Assembly: GCF_001719165.1 (NCBI RefSeq)
Contig: NZ_CP017057.1
Coordinates: 2,846,501-2,910,500 of the forward strand
DNA from: Erythrobacter litoralis
GTDB lineage: Bacteria > Pseudomonadota > Alphaproteobacteria > Sphingomonadales > Sphingomonadaceae
Direction: 5' to 3'
DNA: 64,000 bases
This document shows positions 19,557-26,556 of this stretch, one piece after another. The notes beneath the pieces are model-generated. The model had not been told where the DNA came from, searched no databases, and saw only the letters and a program-made list of their open reading frames with translations. Each line of letters opens with the position of its first letter. Positions within the stretch are counted from its first letter, which is position 1. The translations under genes and the position numbers were made by a program.

Positions 19557-19921
19557 TTGACGCCTCTCCTGAGATCTTGTGAACGGATCGATCAACGACC
19601 CGCGAACTAATCGGTTTGGCCGATAAGGAAAAACCGAAAATCCCGATCACATAAATCAAGAATGGCCATGGAAACCCGACGCTTCCGAAGCCTCGTTTCC
19701 GACCAGTCCAATGTGGCCCGCCGAAACGCGCGATAATTGCAGGATGGATCAACGATTGCAGGACTATACTCTAGGGTCGAGCGCCGTGTGGCTGATCAAG
19801 GCACACGCCGGCGTCCCGTGTCGAGCCTTTCCACGGGCTTCCCCTTGGATCCGTTCGGGGCAGCCCAGACGCTGAAGGAAGCTTGGTGAAGGGGTCTGCG
19901 AACAGGCACATCCTTTCCGGT
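19557..19921. other. Intergenic region upstream of katG
   Basis: About 365 bases between the katG start and the stop of the NTF2-like gene. It should hold the katG promoter; I find no regulator site I can name and no credible coding frame. Confidence 0.45.
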
Positions 19922-20389
19922 CTAGTTCTGCTCAGCCCGCTGCGAGTGAAAGAAGTCGAGCTTCCAAAGTCCGTCTTCATAAACGAGCACTGCGGACTCC
20001 AACCAGCGGACAGGCTTCGGGTCAGGGGGATTTCCTACGCTGCCGGTGTTTTCCCATTGCGACCATGCCACGTCACAACGGACCTTCGTGTCCATAGGGC
20101 CGAGGTTCCAGTTAATCTGTAGGCCGGCATCAAGAGCATCGCTTATGATATCGCCGAGCGTGATGCCCGGGAAGCGTTTGCCCACGTCGAATGCGTAGAA
20201 GGTTTCCGTGACCAGACCCCTTAGCGGCGCTTTGTCCTGCAAACGAACGGCATCGAAGAATGCATGGATTGTATCTTCGACCTGATCCCGCGCGAGCGCT
20301 GGGTCAGGACAGTCAGAAGCTTCTGCCTCGGCCGGAACTGCCAAGGTCAACGGGAGGGCGCATGCGGCAATCAAGCGAAAGAAAATCAT
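19922..20389 (-). CDS. Exported NTF2-like protein
   Basis: A 155-residue protein with a signal peptide (MIFFRLIAACALPLTLAVPAEAEA) and a single NTF2/SnoaL-like domain: VEDTIHAFFDAVRLQDKAPLRGLVTETFYAFD forms the helical N-terminal part and WLESAVLVYEDGLWKLDFFHSQR the closing beta-hairpin typical of the cone-shaped fold. Such exported members have no fixed activity; many bind small ligands or act in stress. It lies upstream of katG on the same strand with a 365-base gap, and 200 bases from the IS element. I cannot assign a substrate. Confidence 0.7.
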   Translation of the reverse strand: MIFFRLIAACALPLTLAVPAEAEASDCPDPALARDQVEDTIHAFFDAVRLQDKAPLRGLVTETFYAFDVGKRFPGITLGDIISDALDAGLQINWNLGPMDTKVRCDVAWSQWENTGSVGNPPDPKPVRWLESAVLVYEDGLWKLDFFHSQRAEQN

Positions 20390-20599
20390 GTTGAACAGTC
20401 GCGCCGCTTTCCAGCTGTGTCAATTTCCGCTCTCTTACCTAGAGCTTCTTTCTCTCAAGTCGCATCAGCCTGAACGGCCGAATTTCGGCGGCTTAGGTCA
20501 GGACGCTCCTCGTATCCGGCTGCCTAACCTTTACCTCAGGACTCATAACGTCCGAGATTAGCTCCTTCCGCGGAGCATGTTTTCACCTAGGGTCAGGAC

Positions 20600-21040
20600 T
20601 CATTGCGGCAGCCAGAAGATGACGGTTGCGGCGATGCATATGGCGGACATGAACGTGTGGGCGCATCGGTCGTAACGGGTGTGGATGCGTCGCCAGTCCT
20701 TGAGTTTGCCGAACATGTTCTCGACTTTGTGGCGTTGGCGATAGAGCACCGCGTCGTGGGGGATGGGCACTTTGCGGTTCGTTTTTGACGGGATGCAGGC
20801 AGCGATACCGCGCTGTTCCAGAGCGGCGCGGAACCAGTCGGCATCGTAGCCCCGATCGGCGAGCAACGCCTCGGCCTTGGGGAAGGCTTCGATCATCAGC
20901 GCAGCCCCTTTGTAGTCGCTCATCTGCCCTTCGCTGAGCAGCATGATCAATGGCCGGCCCTTGCCATCGCAGACTGCATGCAGCTTGGAGTTCAGTCCGC
21001 CTTTGGTGCGGCCGATACGTCTGGGTAGAGCCCCTTTTTT
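20600..21040 (-). CDS. IS5-family transposase, OrfB part (reached by frameshift)
   Basis: The second transposase frame, read from the A6 slip site at 21035-21040: AKKGALPRRIGRTKGGLNSKLH.. joins smoothly to OrfA. It contains the second catalytic aspartate in LLADRGYDADWF and the DDE glutamate in KVENMFGKLKDWRRI, plus the YDR signature, so the fused product has a full DDE set. The frame ends inside the left inverted repeat, with its stop at 20600-20602. The full protein OrfAB is expected to be about 250 residues, normal for the group. Confidence 0.87.
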   Translation of the reverse strand, partial: KKGALPRRIGRTKGGLNSKLHAVCDGKGRPLIMLLSEGQMSDYKGAALMIEAFPKAEALLADRGYDADWFRAALEQRGIAACIPSKTNRKVPIPHDAVLYRQRHKVENMFGKLKDWRRIHTRYDRCAHTFMSAICIAATVIFWLPQ

Positions 21041-21360
21041 AGCAGGCTTGCCGCCGTCCGGTGCGCCTTGAGGTGGGTGGCGTCGATCATCAGCTGATCG
21101 GGCTTTCCGCCCTTGGCGGCGAGCTGGGCAAAGATCCTGTTGAACACGCCCAGGCGGCTCCAGCGGATGAAGCGATTATAGATCGTCTTGTGCGGGCCGT
21201 AGCCGGCAGGCGCATCACGCCAGCGCAATCCATTCCTGATCACGAAGATGATACCACTCACAATCCGCCGGTCATCGACCCGTGGGATCCCATGCGACAA
21301 CGGAAAATAGGGCTCAATCCGGCGCATCTGCGCCTCGCTCAACAACCACAGCCCGGACAT
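20992..21360 (-). CDS. IS5-family transposase, OrfA part
   Basis: The 122-residue first frame starts at ATG 21360 with an excellent AAGGAGGT 7 bases upstream. It carries the DUF4096 N-terminal DNA-binding region (LLSEAQMRRIEPYFPLSHGIPRVDDRRIVSGIIFVIRNGLRWRDAP) and the first catalytic aspartate in LMIDATHLKAH. It stops in frame at 20992; a run of six A followed by four G (minus-strand reading of 21035-21040 and beyond) is where a programmed slip would join it to the second frame. OrfA alone lacks the remaining catalytic residues and may act as a regulator. Confidence 0.9.
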   Translation of the reverse strand: MSGLWLLSEAQMRRIEPYFPLSHGIPRVDDRRIVSGIIFVIRNGLRWRDAPAGYGPHKTIYNRFIRWSRLGVFNRIFAQLAAKGGKPDQLMIDATHLKAHRTAASLLKKGLYPDVSAAPKAD

Positions 21361-21435
21361 CGGCAGCACCTCCTTGCTGCCGCTATTGAATCAATCGACT
21401 GCCGCCAGCGCAAGTGATTTAATGGGTCCTGAGCC

Positions 21436-21821
21436 TAAGTCCAAATTTGGGGCGTAAGCGGTCCATCCGCTTTAAACTCGTTGGGGCGCTCACGCTTTCC
21501 AAGGTTCTGCGTCCGCCCGCACCGCCTCCCCATAATCCGCCCTTCCGATCCCACCAGCTCCATAATGAGTTCGTCGGCAGCATCGCGGTCGCTGCCCTCT
21601 ACAAGATAGTACGTCAGCGCCTCCAGATTATCCCGATGGAGCGCCACTTAATCTGTCGAAACAGGCAACGGTTTGAGAAGAGCTTCGACGGAATGTTTTG
21701 ACAATGCGCTGCAATGTGAGAGTTTCATAGAATGTTACAACTTCCCCTTGTGAATATCCCGAGCGCAATTTACTCGCATTTTCTGCGCAGATGGCCGGGC
21801 TTGCCGAGGAGTTAAAGCGCC
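21436..21821. other. IS flank, no supported gene
   Basis: About 385 bases between the IS and a small plus-strand gene. A GTG-initiated minus frame (21435-21647) begins with a plausible helical sequence (LEALTYYLVEGSDRDAADELIMEL) but ends at the IS junction, lacks a good ribosome site and has no known domain, so I do not call it a gene. Confidence 0.4.
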
Positions 21822-22064
21822 ATGAGAGAGAATCGGCCGGTCTCGAAGACGGCAGCAATCGAGCCAATCCTGGCGCGTCTAAATTCGGAATTACTGATTC
21901 TCGATAGCGCAGGCTTCCTGTTGACCGCTGCAAAGCTCTCGGAAGCTTGCGAAACGCTAAAGCGCGAGATTGAGGCGAGACCTATTGGTTTGCCCGTGGA
22001 ACCAGCTCTTAGACCGGAAGATGGCTCAAACACCGAGTCATCCTCTCATAGCCGTCAGAAGTAA
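21822..22064 (+). CDS. Small protein of unknown function
   Basis: An 80-residue protein starting at ATG 21822 with GAGGAG about 11 bases upstream. The core LNSELLILDSAGFLLTAAKLSEACETLKREIE is a helical pattern I associate with short conserved proteins of Sphingomonadales of unknown role; the tail is polar. Its last 56 bases overlap the 3' end of a winged-helix gene on the other strand, an unusual convergent overlap. A competing frame from ATG 21791 encodes 37 residues without recognisable features. Confidence 0.5.
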   Translation: MRENRPVSKTAAIEPILARLNSELLILDSAGFLLTAAKLSEACETLKREIEARPIGLPVEPALRPEDGSNTESSSHSRQK

Positions 22065-22470
22065 GGCTCACGCGCCGAAGGCAACCTTCTGGTCCAAAAT
22101 CAGTCGTTCTAATCAAGCCTGCGTTCTCGAGAGCTTTCAGCCAGCGCGAGGCCATCGTTTTTGAAGCGGCTAAACAAATGATCAGTTGATCGACGCTGAC
22201 GAGCTGCTCGCGCGCCTCATGGATGTACAGATAAAGAAGCATATCCCACGGCGGCTCGCCAAAGATGCTTAGATCCTCGAACACTCGATCACGAACGCGA
22301 CGAAGCTCGTAGCTTCGGACAGCTTCGTCGAGTGTGCTCCGTTCCTGCTTTTCACTATCGGCAAGACAGGAACTGGCCGTTGCCTCCTCGCCCTCGGGCG
22401 CAGATTCGACGGGGGAAAGTCTGCCGCTTTCAGTGTGCTCGAAGGGCTTCTCGGATCGGTTATTTGCCAT
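22009..22470 (-). CDS. Winged-helix (MarR-like) DNA-binding protein
   Basis: A 153-residue protein with a polar N-terminal 50 residues followed by a winged helix: SIFGEPPWDMLLYLYIHEAREQLVSVDQLIICLAASKTMASRWLKALENAGLIRTTDF contains the helix-turn-helix and GPEGCLRRVSLTSDGYERM the wing and closing helix. This is a MarR-type fold widespread in sphingomonads as small stand-alone regulators. The ATG at 22470 follows CGAGG; a TTG two codons earlier is rejected. It converges on, and overlaps by 56 bases, the small plus-strand gene, so antisense interplay between them is possible. Confidence 0.72.
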   Translation of the reverse strand: MANNRSEKPFEHTESGRLSPVESAPEGEEATASSCLADSEKQERSTLDEAVRSYELRRVRDRVFEDLSIFGEPPWDMLLYLYIHEAREQLVSVDQLIICLAASKTMASRWLKALENAGLIRTTDFGPEGCLRRVSLTSDGYERMTRCLSHLPV

Positions 22471-23117
22471 AATCAACCTCGCCGTCGCTAGAATTCCGAC
22501 GCCTTCGTAAATTGCCCGATTATGACCAGCCGGCCACTTAAGGAAATCTGCAGAATCGCCCTGTGACCTGTTTCTTTAGCTAGTGTGAACGCGGTAAAGT
22601 CTTACTCCCTACGATGTGCAGGGTAGGAACGCATCCTGCCGACAATTCACTGACTGTGCGCCTCACAGCTTGTTTGAAGTTGCCATATCGCCGCGGCGGC
22701 TCAAGCATCATGCTTCCGTTCGAGAGCGATGCAGGTAAGAGATTGGAACGGACAGGGCATGGCGCGTTCCCTCGTCCCGCGACCATCTTGTCCGACATGG
22801 CCCCGAGCGTTTTCGATCGCTTCGAATGCTGTACAGCACAGGTCTTCGCGAGCAAAATTACGACAAAAAATGGGGCCAAAAAAGGCAAGTTTGCGGATGA
22901 CGCGATCCTGCTTGCAAACAGATCATGCGAAAACCCGAAACTTCGGCGGGCCACGCACATTTTCACGCTAAGGTCGTGGATCACATCATGCTTGTATCTG
23001 TCACGATGCGAACGAGTTCCAGACCTCGGGATCAATGCCAACCATTTTCAAATTTGGGTGCGACTGCATCTGTCTGAGTTTGGTTTTCTAGCGGCGGGAC
23101 AACCAAAGGACTTTCTT
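22471..23117. other. Gene-poor stretch
   Basis: About 650 bases. Long open frames exist on both strands (22580-23041 minus, 22614-23228 plus) but they overlap each other, use unusual amino-acid composition and match no family I recognise. I see no RNA gene. Confidence 0.4.
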
Positions 23118-23228
23118 ATGTTGATCCCTCTCTTCATTATTATCCAAGGAGCTGCACTGGGCCTTGGCGTTTACGAGACCGTCAAAACCAGTCGTGAACT
23201 GGAACAGACGAGGGCCGAAAACGCCTGA
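23118..23228 (+). CDS. Putative 36-residue single-pass membrane protein
   Basis: A short frame with AAGGA 7 bases before ATG 23118. The product has one hydrophobic segment (LIPLFIIIQGAALGLGVYETV) followed by a charged tail (KTSRELEQTRAENA), the shape of bacterial membrane miniproteins. A GC-rich hairpin at 23252-23280 lies 24 bases after the stop and could end its transcript. The start sits inside a longer open frame whose upstream part looks non-coding. Function unknown. Confidence 0.45.
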   Translation: MLIPLFIIIQGAALGLGVYETVKTSRELEQTRAENA

Positions 23229-23251
23229 TCTTCCGCAAGTGAGGATCGAAG

Positions 23252-23280
23252 GGCGGCCGGGGTCTCCAACCTCGGCCGCC
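23252..23280 (+). terminator. GC-rich hairpin after the 36-residue ORF
   Basis: GGCGGCCGGGG (23252-23262) pairs with CCTCGGCCGCC (23270-23280) around a 7-base loop, with one G-T type mismatch. There is no T-run behind it, so it is either a Rho-independent terminator of the weak alphaproteobacterial kind or only a stabilising stem. Confidence 0.45.
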
Positions 23281-23819
23281 ACCTTCACGCCCAACGGAGG
23301 GCATCAAAACTGCCCGAGGCTCTGCTCCTACGTGGCAGAAACTTCGGGCTCCAACCAAAGAACACAAACCAAACCGTAAGGTAGCTCTAAAGCTTGCCCT
23401 GATAGCGGGCCGATAGGTGTGCCACGCCACCGCTTGCAAGCGGCTTCTTTGCTGACGACCCCGTTCCGACCATCCGGTCAAGCTTGACTTTGCCTGGCTA
23501 AGGCAAGGGCGAAATGCGGATCAAGTCCCCTGACCGAGGTCGGGCAATCGCCATCCGTGCGCCAAATCGGGCGCATTTCATGCAATTGGCCCGCAAACGG
23601 GTTCTCCGCAAATTCCATCCGCCCGAGCCTTTCACGGATGACCTGCACGCGATGGCAGTGTAACCGGTTGCTTTTGAGGCGACTATCGGGCTTTGTGCCG
23701 ACGAGCGCATCGTCCACTTGGCGAGAGCGCCAGGCTTTATGGTAAGACGAAATTAAGCCTGCTCTGCTGCCAATTTAACAACCTAAAGCTCGTAAACGTG
23801 CGCTGGTCAGGCAATCACA
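23281..23819. other. Upstream region of the CHASE2-EAL gene
   Basis: About 540 bases with no credible coding frame, tRNA or repeat that I can identify. It must contain the promoter of the gene starting at 23820. Confidence 0.4.
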
Positions 23820-26174
23820 ATGCAAAAGCGATCAACCACGCCAGCCAAGCTTATGGCAACCGTCCGGGGATGGTTCGGCAACCTTAACGGCGGCCGGCGG
23901 AGCCACGCATTGTCGGCTGTCCAGCGACGGCGGCGCCGGGTTGCCCTTGTCGCGGTCCTGATCGGAGCGCTCGCCGGTCTCATCGAATTGCCTCTCCCGC
24001 TTGAAGACGCCTATCGCACCGCGAGGGCCGAACTCAGGGCCCGCAACGCGCCGGACGATATCGTGGTCATTGCGATCGACGACGCCACTATGGACGAGCT
24101 GGGCTGGCAGCCTCCAACCAGAAGCCATGACGCCGTGCTCCTGACGCGCCTGTTCGAAAAGGGGACGTCCCGGGTCCTGTTCGACCGCGCCTATGCAAGC
24201 CCCGCGCAGCCGGATGAGGACCGCGCGTTCGTAGAGGCGCTTCGCAGGTTCAAGGGGCGGGTCTGGCTGGGCGCCATGCCGAAAACCGACAACGGCCTTA
24301 ATCAGCATGACGGCCTCATGCCGACGCCGGCCTTGCGCAGCGAGGCCTTGCTGGCATCCATGATGGGGCAGGCAGCGCCCTTCGGACTTGCCGTGCGCTT
24401 CCCGACTTCAAGCAAGATCGACGGCCAGGACATTCCCTCGATATCCGCCGTCCTGGCATCCTATAGCGGCGAGGAAATCTGGTATCGGCCAGACTGGGCT
24501 TTCGAGGTGAAGACGATTCCCACCCTGAGTTATGCGGATGTGATCTTCGATCGCGTCCCGGCCTCTGCGTTGTCAGGAAAGAAGGTTGTCGTCGCACCGA
24601 CACACTTGAATTCCCCGGATCTGCATCGTCTGCCGATGGGCGATCAGATGCCCGGCGTCTATTTTCACGTGCTGGGCGCTCACACCCTCAAGGACGGGGC
24701 GCCGCTTGAGCTGAGCTGGTATCCCGCTTTGCTCTTCGCGCTCGCCATCATCATCGCCCAGACACGCAAGGCGCATCCGTCGAGAAGGCTGACCTGGACG
24801 GCGGTCGCCATCCTTTCGCTCGCCCCTCTGGCTCTCGATCGCCTGGGCGTCTATTTCGAAATCTTCCCGGCGATGATCGCCATGGGCATCGCTGCAAGAG
24901 GCCTCAAGCGCGTTGCGCTTGGTAAGTATGAGGATGCTACCAGCCTCCTCAAGCTCGAAGCCACAGCCGGAGACGGCACAGCGCCGCAGAGCGATGTCTA
25001 TGCGTTGCGGCTCCTCAACCTGCCGAACCGCAAACAAGGCGATGCGGCGCACGGCGCGGCGCAGTTCATGGAGAAAGTGGCCCGGCTTGTGGCGCAGGCC
25101 GACCCGTCGCTCTCGATCGATACCGAGTTCGCCGTCGAGGGAGATACGCTCGTCTGGTGTGCGCCTGCGCTATCCCGAAGCGAAATCGGAGAGCATGGAG
25201 AAGGTCTGCTGGCGATCGTTCGGCATACATTGGGCAAGGATCGGCAAGGCACCAAACTGGGGGCGGTGCTGGGCGTGGACGTCAATCACGAGATGGACCT
25301 CAGGAGGCGCATTTCCCACGCCATGCTGGCCTGCGAACAATGCTCTTACCTGAGGAACGACCTCTGCATTTCCGACGAAGCGCACGTATCTGAAATTGAG
25401 CGGCACCAGAAGCTTCTCGCGGACCTAGAATCCGCCATCGAGGACGAGAAGATCGAATTGGGTTACCAGCCCAAGATCGATCTTCCGAGCGGCCGGATCG
25501 TCGGTGCCGAAGCCCTCCTGCGGTGGCATCATCCCGAGCTCGGCCCGATTGCCGCACAGGAAGCGGTGAAGCTCGCCGAAGATCACGATCTGATCGACGA
25601 GCTCACCTTGTACGTTGTCGACCGCGCCATGAGCGATCTTGGGGACATTCTCGGTTCCCACCCCGAATTCAGGGTCAGCATCAATTTCTGTTCACGGACC
25701 CTTACCAGAGGGGACATCACCGAAGATGTCGCATTGATCCTATCCAAACACGACGTTCCGGCCAGGAACATCATCATCGAAATCACGGAATCCGTGCTGC
25801 TGGATTTCGAGAGCACCAGGCGAACGATCGCGGACCTCGTCGCGCTCGGAGCCCAGGTTTCGATCGATGATTTCGGCACGGGTTATTCGAACCTTGAATA
25901 TATCAGGCAGCTGCCGAGCGCAGAGCTGAAGATCGACCGCCGTTTCGTCTCGTCGGTAGGTTCTTCGGAGGATGGGGACGAACTGGTCCGGGGCACGATC
26001 GAACTGGCTCATTCCATGTCGAAATCCGTCGTCGCCGAAGGGGTCGAGAAAAAGGAAACCGCCGACAGGCTGCGTGCGCTTGGATGCGACATGGCGCAGG
26101 GGTATTATTTTTCCCAGGCCATCCCCGCAAAGGCGCTGGCCAAACTGCTGAAGGATGCCCGAATGGCAGCGTGA
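23820..26174 (+). CDS. CHASE2 sensor with degenerate GGDEF and EAL domain (cyclic-di-GMP phosphodiesterase)
   Basis: A 784-residue signalling protein. After an N-terminal membrane helix (about residues 40-58) comes a periplasmic CHASE2 domain (APDDIVVIAIDDATMDELGWQPPTRSHDAVLL, VLFDRAYA), then two further membrane segments near residues 300-360. A middle region of about 130 residues looks like a decayed GGDEF domain with no GG[DE]EF motif. The C-terminal EAL domain is complete: AEALLRWHHP (about 562), EITESVLL, IDDFGTGYSNL (about 683), LKIDRRFV and VVAEGVE, so it should hydrolyse cyclic-di-GMP; NFCSRTL stands where NLS is more usual. The start at 23820 is the first ATG of the frame; ATG 23853 is possible. 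Confidence 0.87.
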   Translation: MQKRSTTPAKLMATVRGWFGNLNGGRRSHALSAVQRRRRRVALVAVLIGALAGLIELPLPLEDAYRTARAELRARNAPDDIVVIAIDDATMDELGWQPPTRSHDAVLLTRLFEKGTSRVLFDRAYASPAQPDEDRAFVEALRRFKGRVWLGAMPKTDNGLNQHDGLMPTPALRSEALLASMMGQAAPFGLAVRFPTSSKIDGQDIPSISAVLASYSGEEIWYRPDWAFEVKTIPTLSYADVIFDRVPASALSGKKVVVAPTHLNSPDLHRLPMGDQMPGVYFHVLGAHTLKDGAPLELSWYPALLFALAIIIAQTRKAHPSRRLTWTAVAILSLAPLALDRLGVYFEIFPAMIAMGIAARGLKRVALGKYEDATSLLKLEATAGDGTAPQSDVYALRLLNLPNRKQGDAAHGAAQFMEKVARLVAQADPSLSIDTEFAVEGDTLVWCAPALSRSEIGEHGEGLLAIVRHTLGKDRQGTKLGAVLGVDVNHEMDLRRRISHAMLACEQCSYLRNDLCISDEAHVSEIERHQKLLADLESAIEDEKIELGYQPKIDLPSGRIVGAEALLRWHHPELGPIAAQEAVKLAEDHDLIDELTLYVVDRAMSDLGDILGSHPEFRVSINFCSRTLTRGDITEDVALILSKHDVPARNIIIEITESVLLDFESTRRTIADLVALGAQVSIDDFGTGYSNLEYIRQLPSAELKIDRRFVSSVGSSEDGDELVRGTIELAHSMSKSVVAEGVEKKETADRLRALGCDMAQGYYFSQAIPAKALAKLLKDARMAA

Positions 26175-26212
26175 CCTTGCAATCCATTAAAACTCTGTTA
26201 ACCATACTTGGC

Positions 26213-26227
26213 AGCACACGGTGTGCT
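26213..26227. promoter_or_regulatory. Perfect palindrome before the orphan short ORF
   Basis: AGCACAC-G-GTGTGCT is a perfect inverted repeat with 7-base arms. It ends 3 bases before the AGGAGG of the 12-codon ORF. As DNA it could be an operator; as RNA it would be a hairpin with too small a loop unless the inner pairs open. Confidence 0.55.
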
Positions 26228-26241
26228 TACAGGAGGTTTCT

Positions 26242-26280
26242 ATGTGGAAATGGATCGGAGTTCTCTTCGGCAGCCCCTGA
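26242..26280 (+). CDS. Orphan 12-residue ORF with strong Shine-Dalgarno
   Basis: ATG 26242 is preceded by AGGAGG at 26231-26236 with ideal 5-base spacing. The frame encodes MWKWIGVLFGSP and stops at 26280. Twenty bases later a strong terminator (26301-26328) ends the transcript. The gene downstream is on the opposite strand, so this is not an attenuator leader for it. Two Trp in 12 residues recalls trp-leader peptides, yet no biosynthetic gene follows. It may be a micro-protein or part of a small RNA; it may also be a readthrough tail of the EAL transcript, which ends 67 bases upstream. Confidence 0.5.
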   Translation: MWKWIGVLFGSP

Positions 26281-26300
26281 GAAGCGGCGAACGGATGCAC

Positions 26301-26328
26301 AAAAGCCCCGGCGATGCCGGGGCTTTTT
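26301..26328 (+). terminator. Strong Rho-independent terminator
   Basis: AAAAGCCCCGGC-GAT-GCCGGGGCTTTTTT: a 12-pair stem, GC-rich inside and A/T outside, with a 3-base loop and a six-T tract. It ends the transcript of the orphan 12-codon ORF and probably also that of the EAL gene. Confidence 0.93.
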
Positions 26329-26556
26329 TCGTTTATGGGATATCGGGCCGCAAGCCGGCAAGGCAGGCAAAGCGCCATCCCGTGCCTGATGCGGATGATC
26401 CTGACCACCTGGCGACAGTCTGCCGAAGCGCGAGGACCCGGGCCTAGCCTGATGTCATGGTCACCCTGCTGAAGCCCGGTTCCTTAACGCGTCACGGGTT
26501 CGCCTGCGAATCGCTCACGCCGCCGGGCAGTGGCCCGTGCTTGCGAACATTCCCGG

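Larger units (their letters stand above)
20590..21435 (-). mobile_element. IS5-family (IS427-group-like) insertion sequence, complete
   Basis: The element is 846 bp. Its ends are imperfect inverted repeats: GGGTCAGGACTCATT at 20590-20604 and, on the other strand, GGCTCAGGACCCATT at 21435-21421 (13 of 15 identical). Each end is flanked by TA (20588-20589 and 21436-21437), a plausible target duplication. It encodes a transposase split over two overlapping frames, the usual IS427-group arrangement. All parts needed for movement are visible, so it may be active. Confidence 0.9.

Noticed and set aside
21435..21647. 70-codon minus frame that ends at the IS right end
   Set aside because: Looked like a gene broken by the IS, but the stop codon TAG would be formed with or without the insertion; weak GTG start; no known domain.
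22580..23228. Long overlapping frames on both strands (153 and 204 codons)
   Set aside because: They oppose each other, carry no family features, and only the last 36 codons of the plus frame look like a protein with its own ribosome site.
26242..26328. trp-type attenuator
   Set aside because: Two Trp codons, Shine-Dalgarno and terminator fit, but no biosynthetic gene follows on this strand and no alternative anti-terminator stem is apparent.
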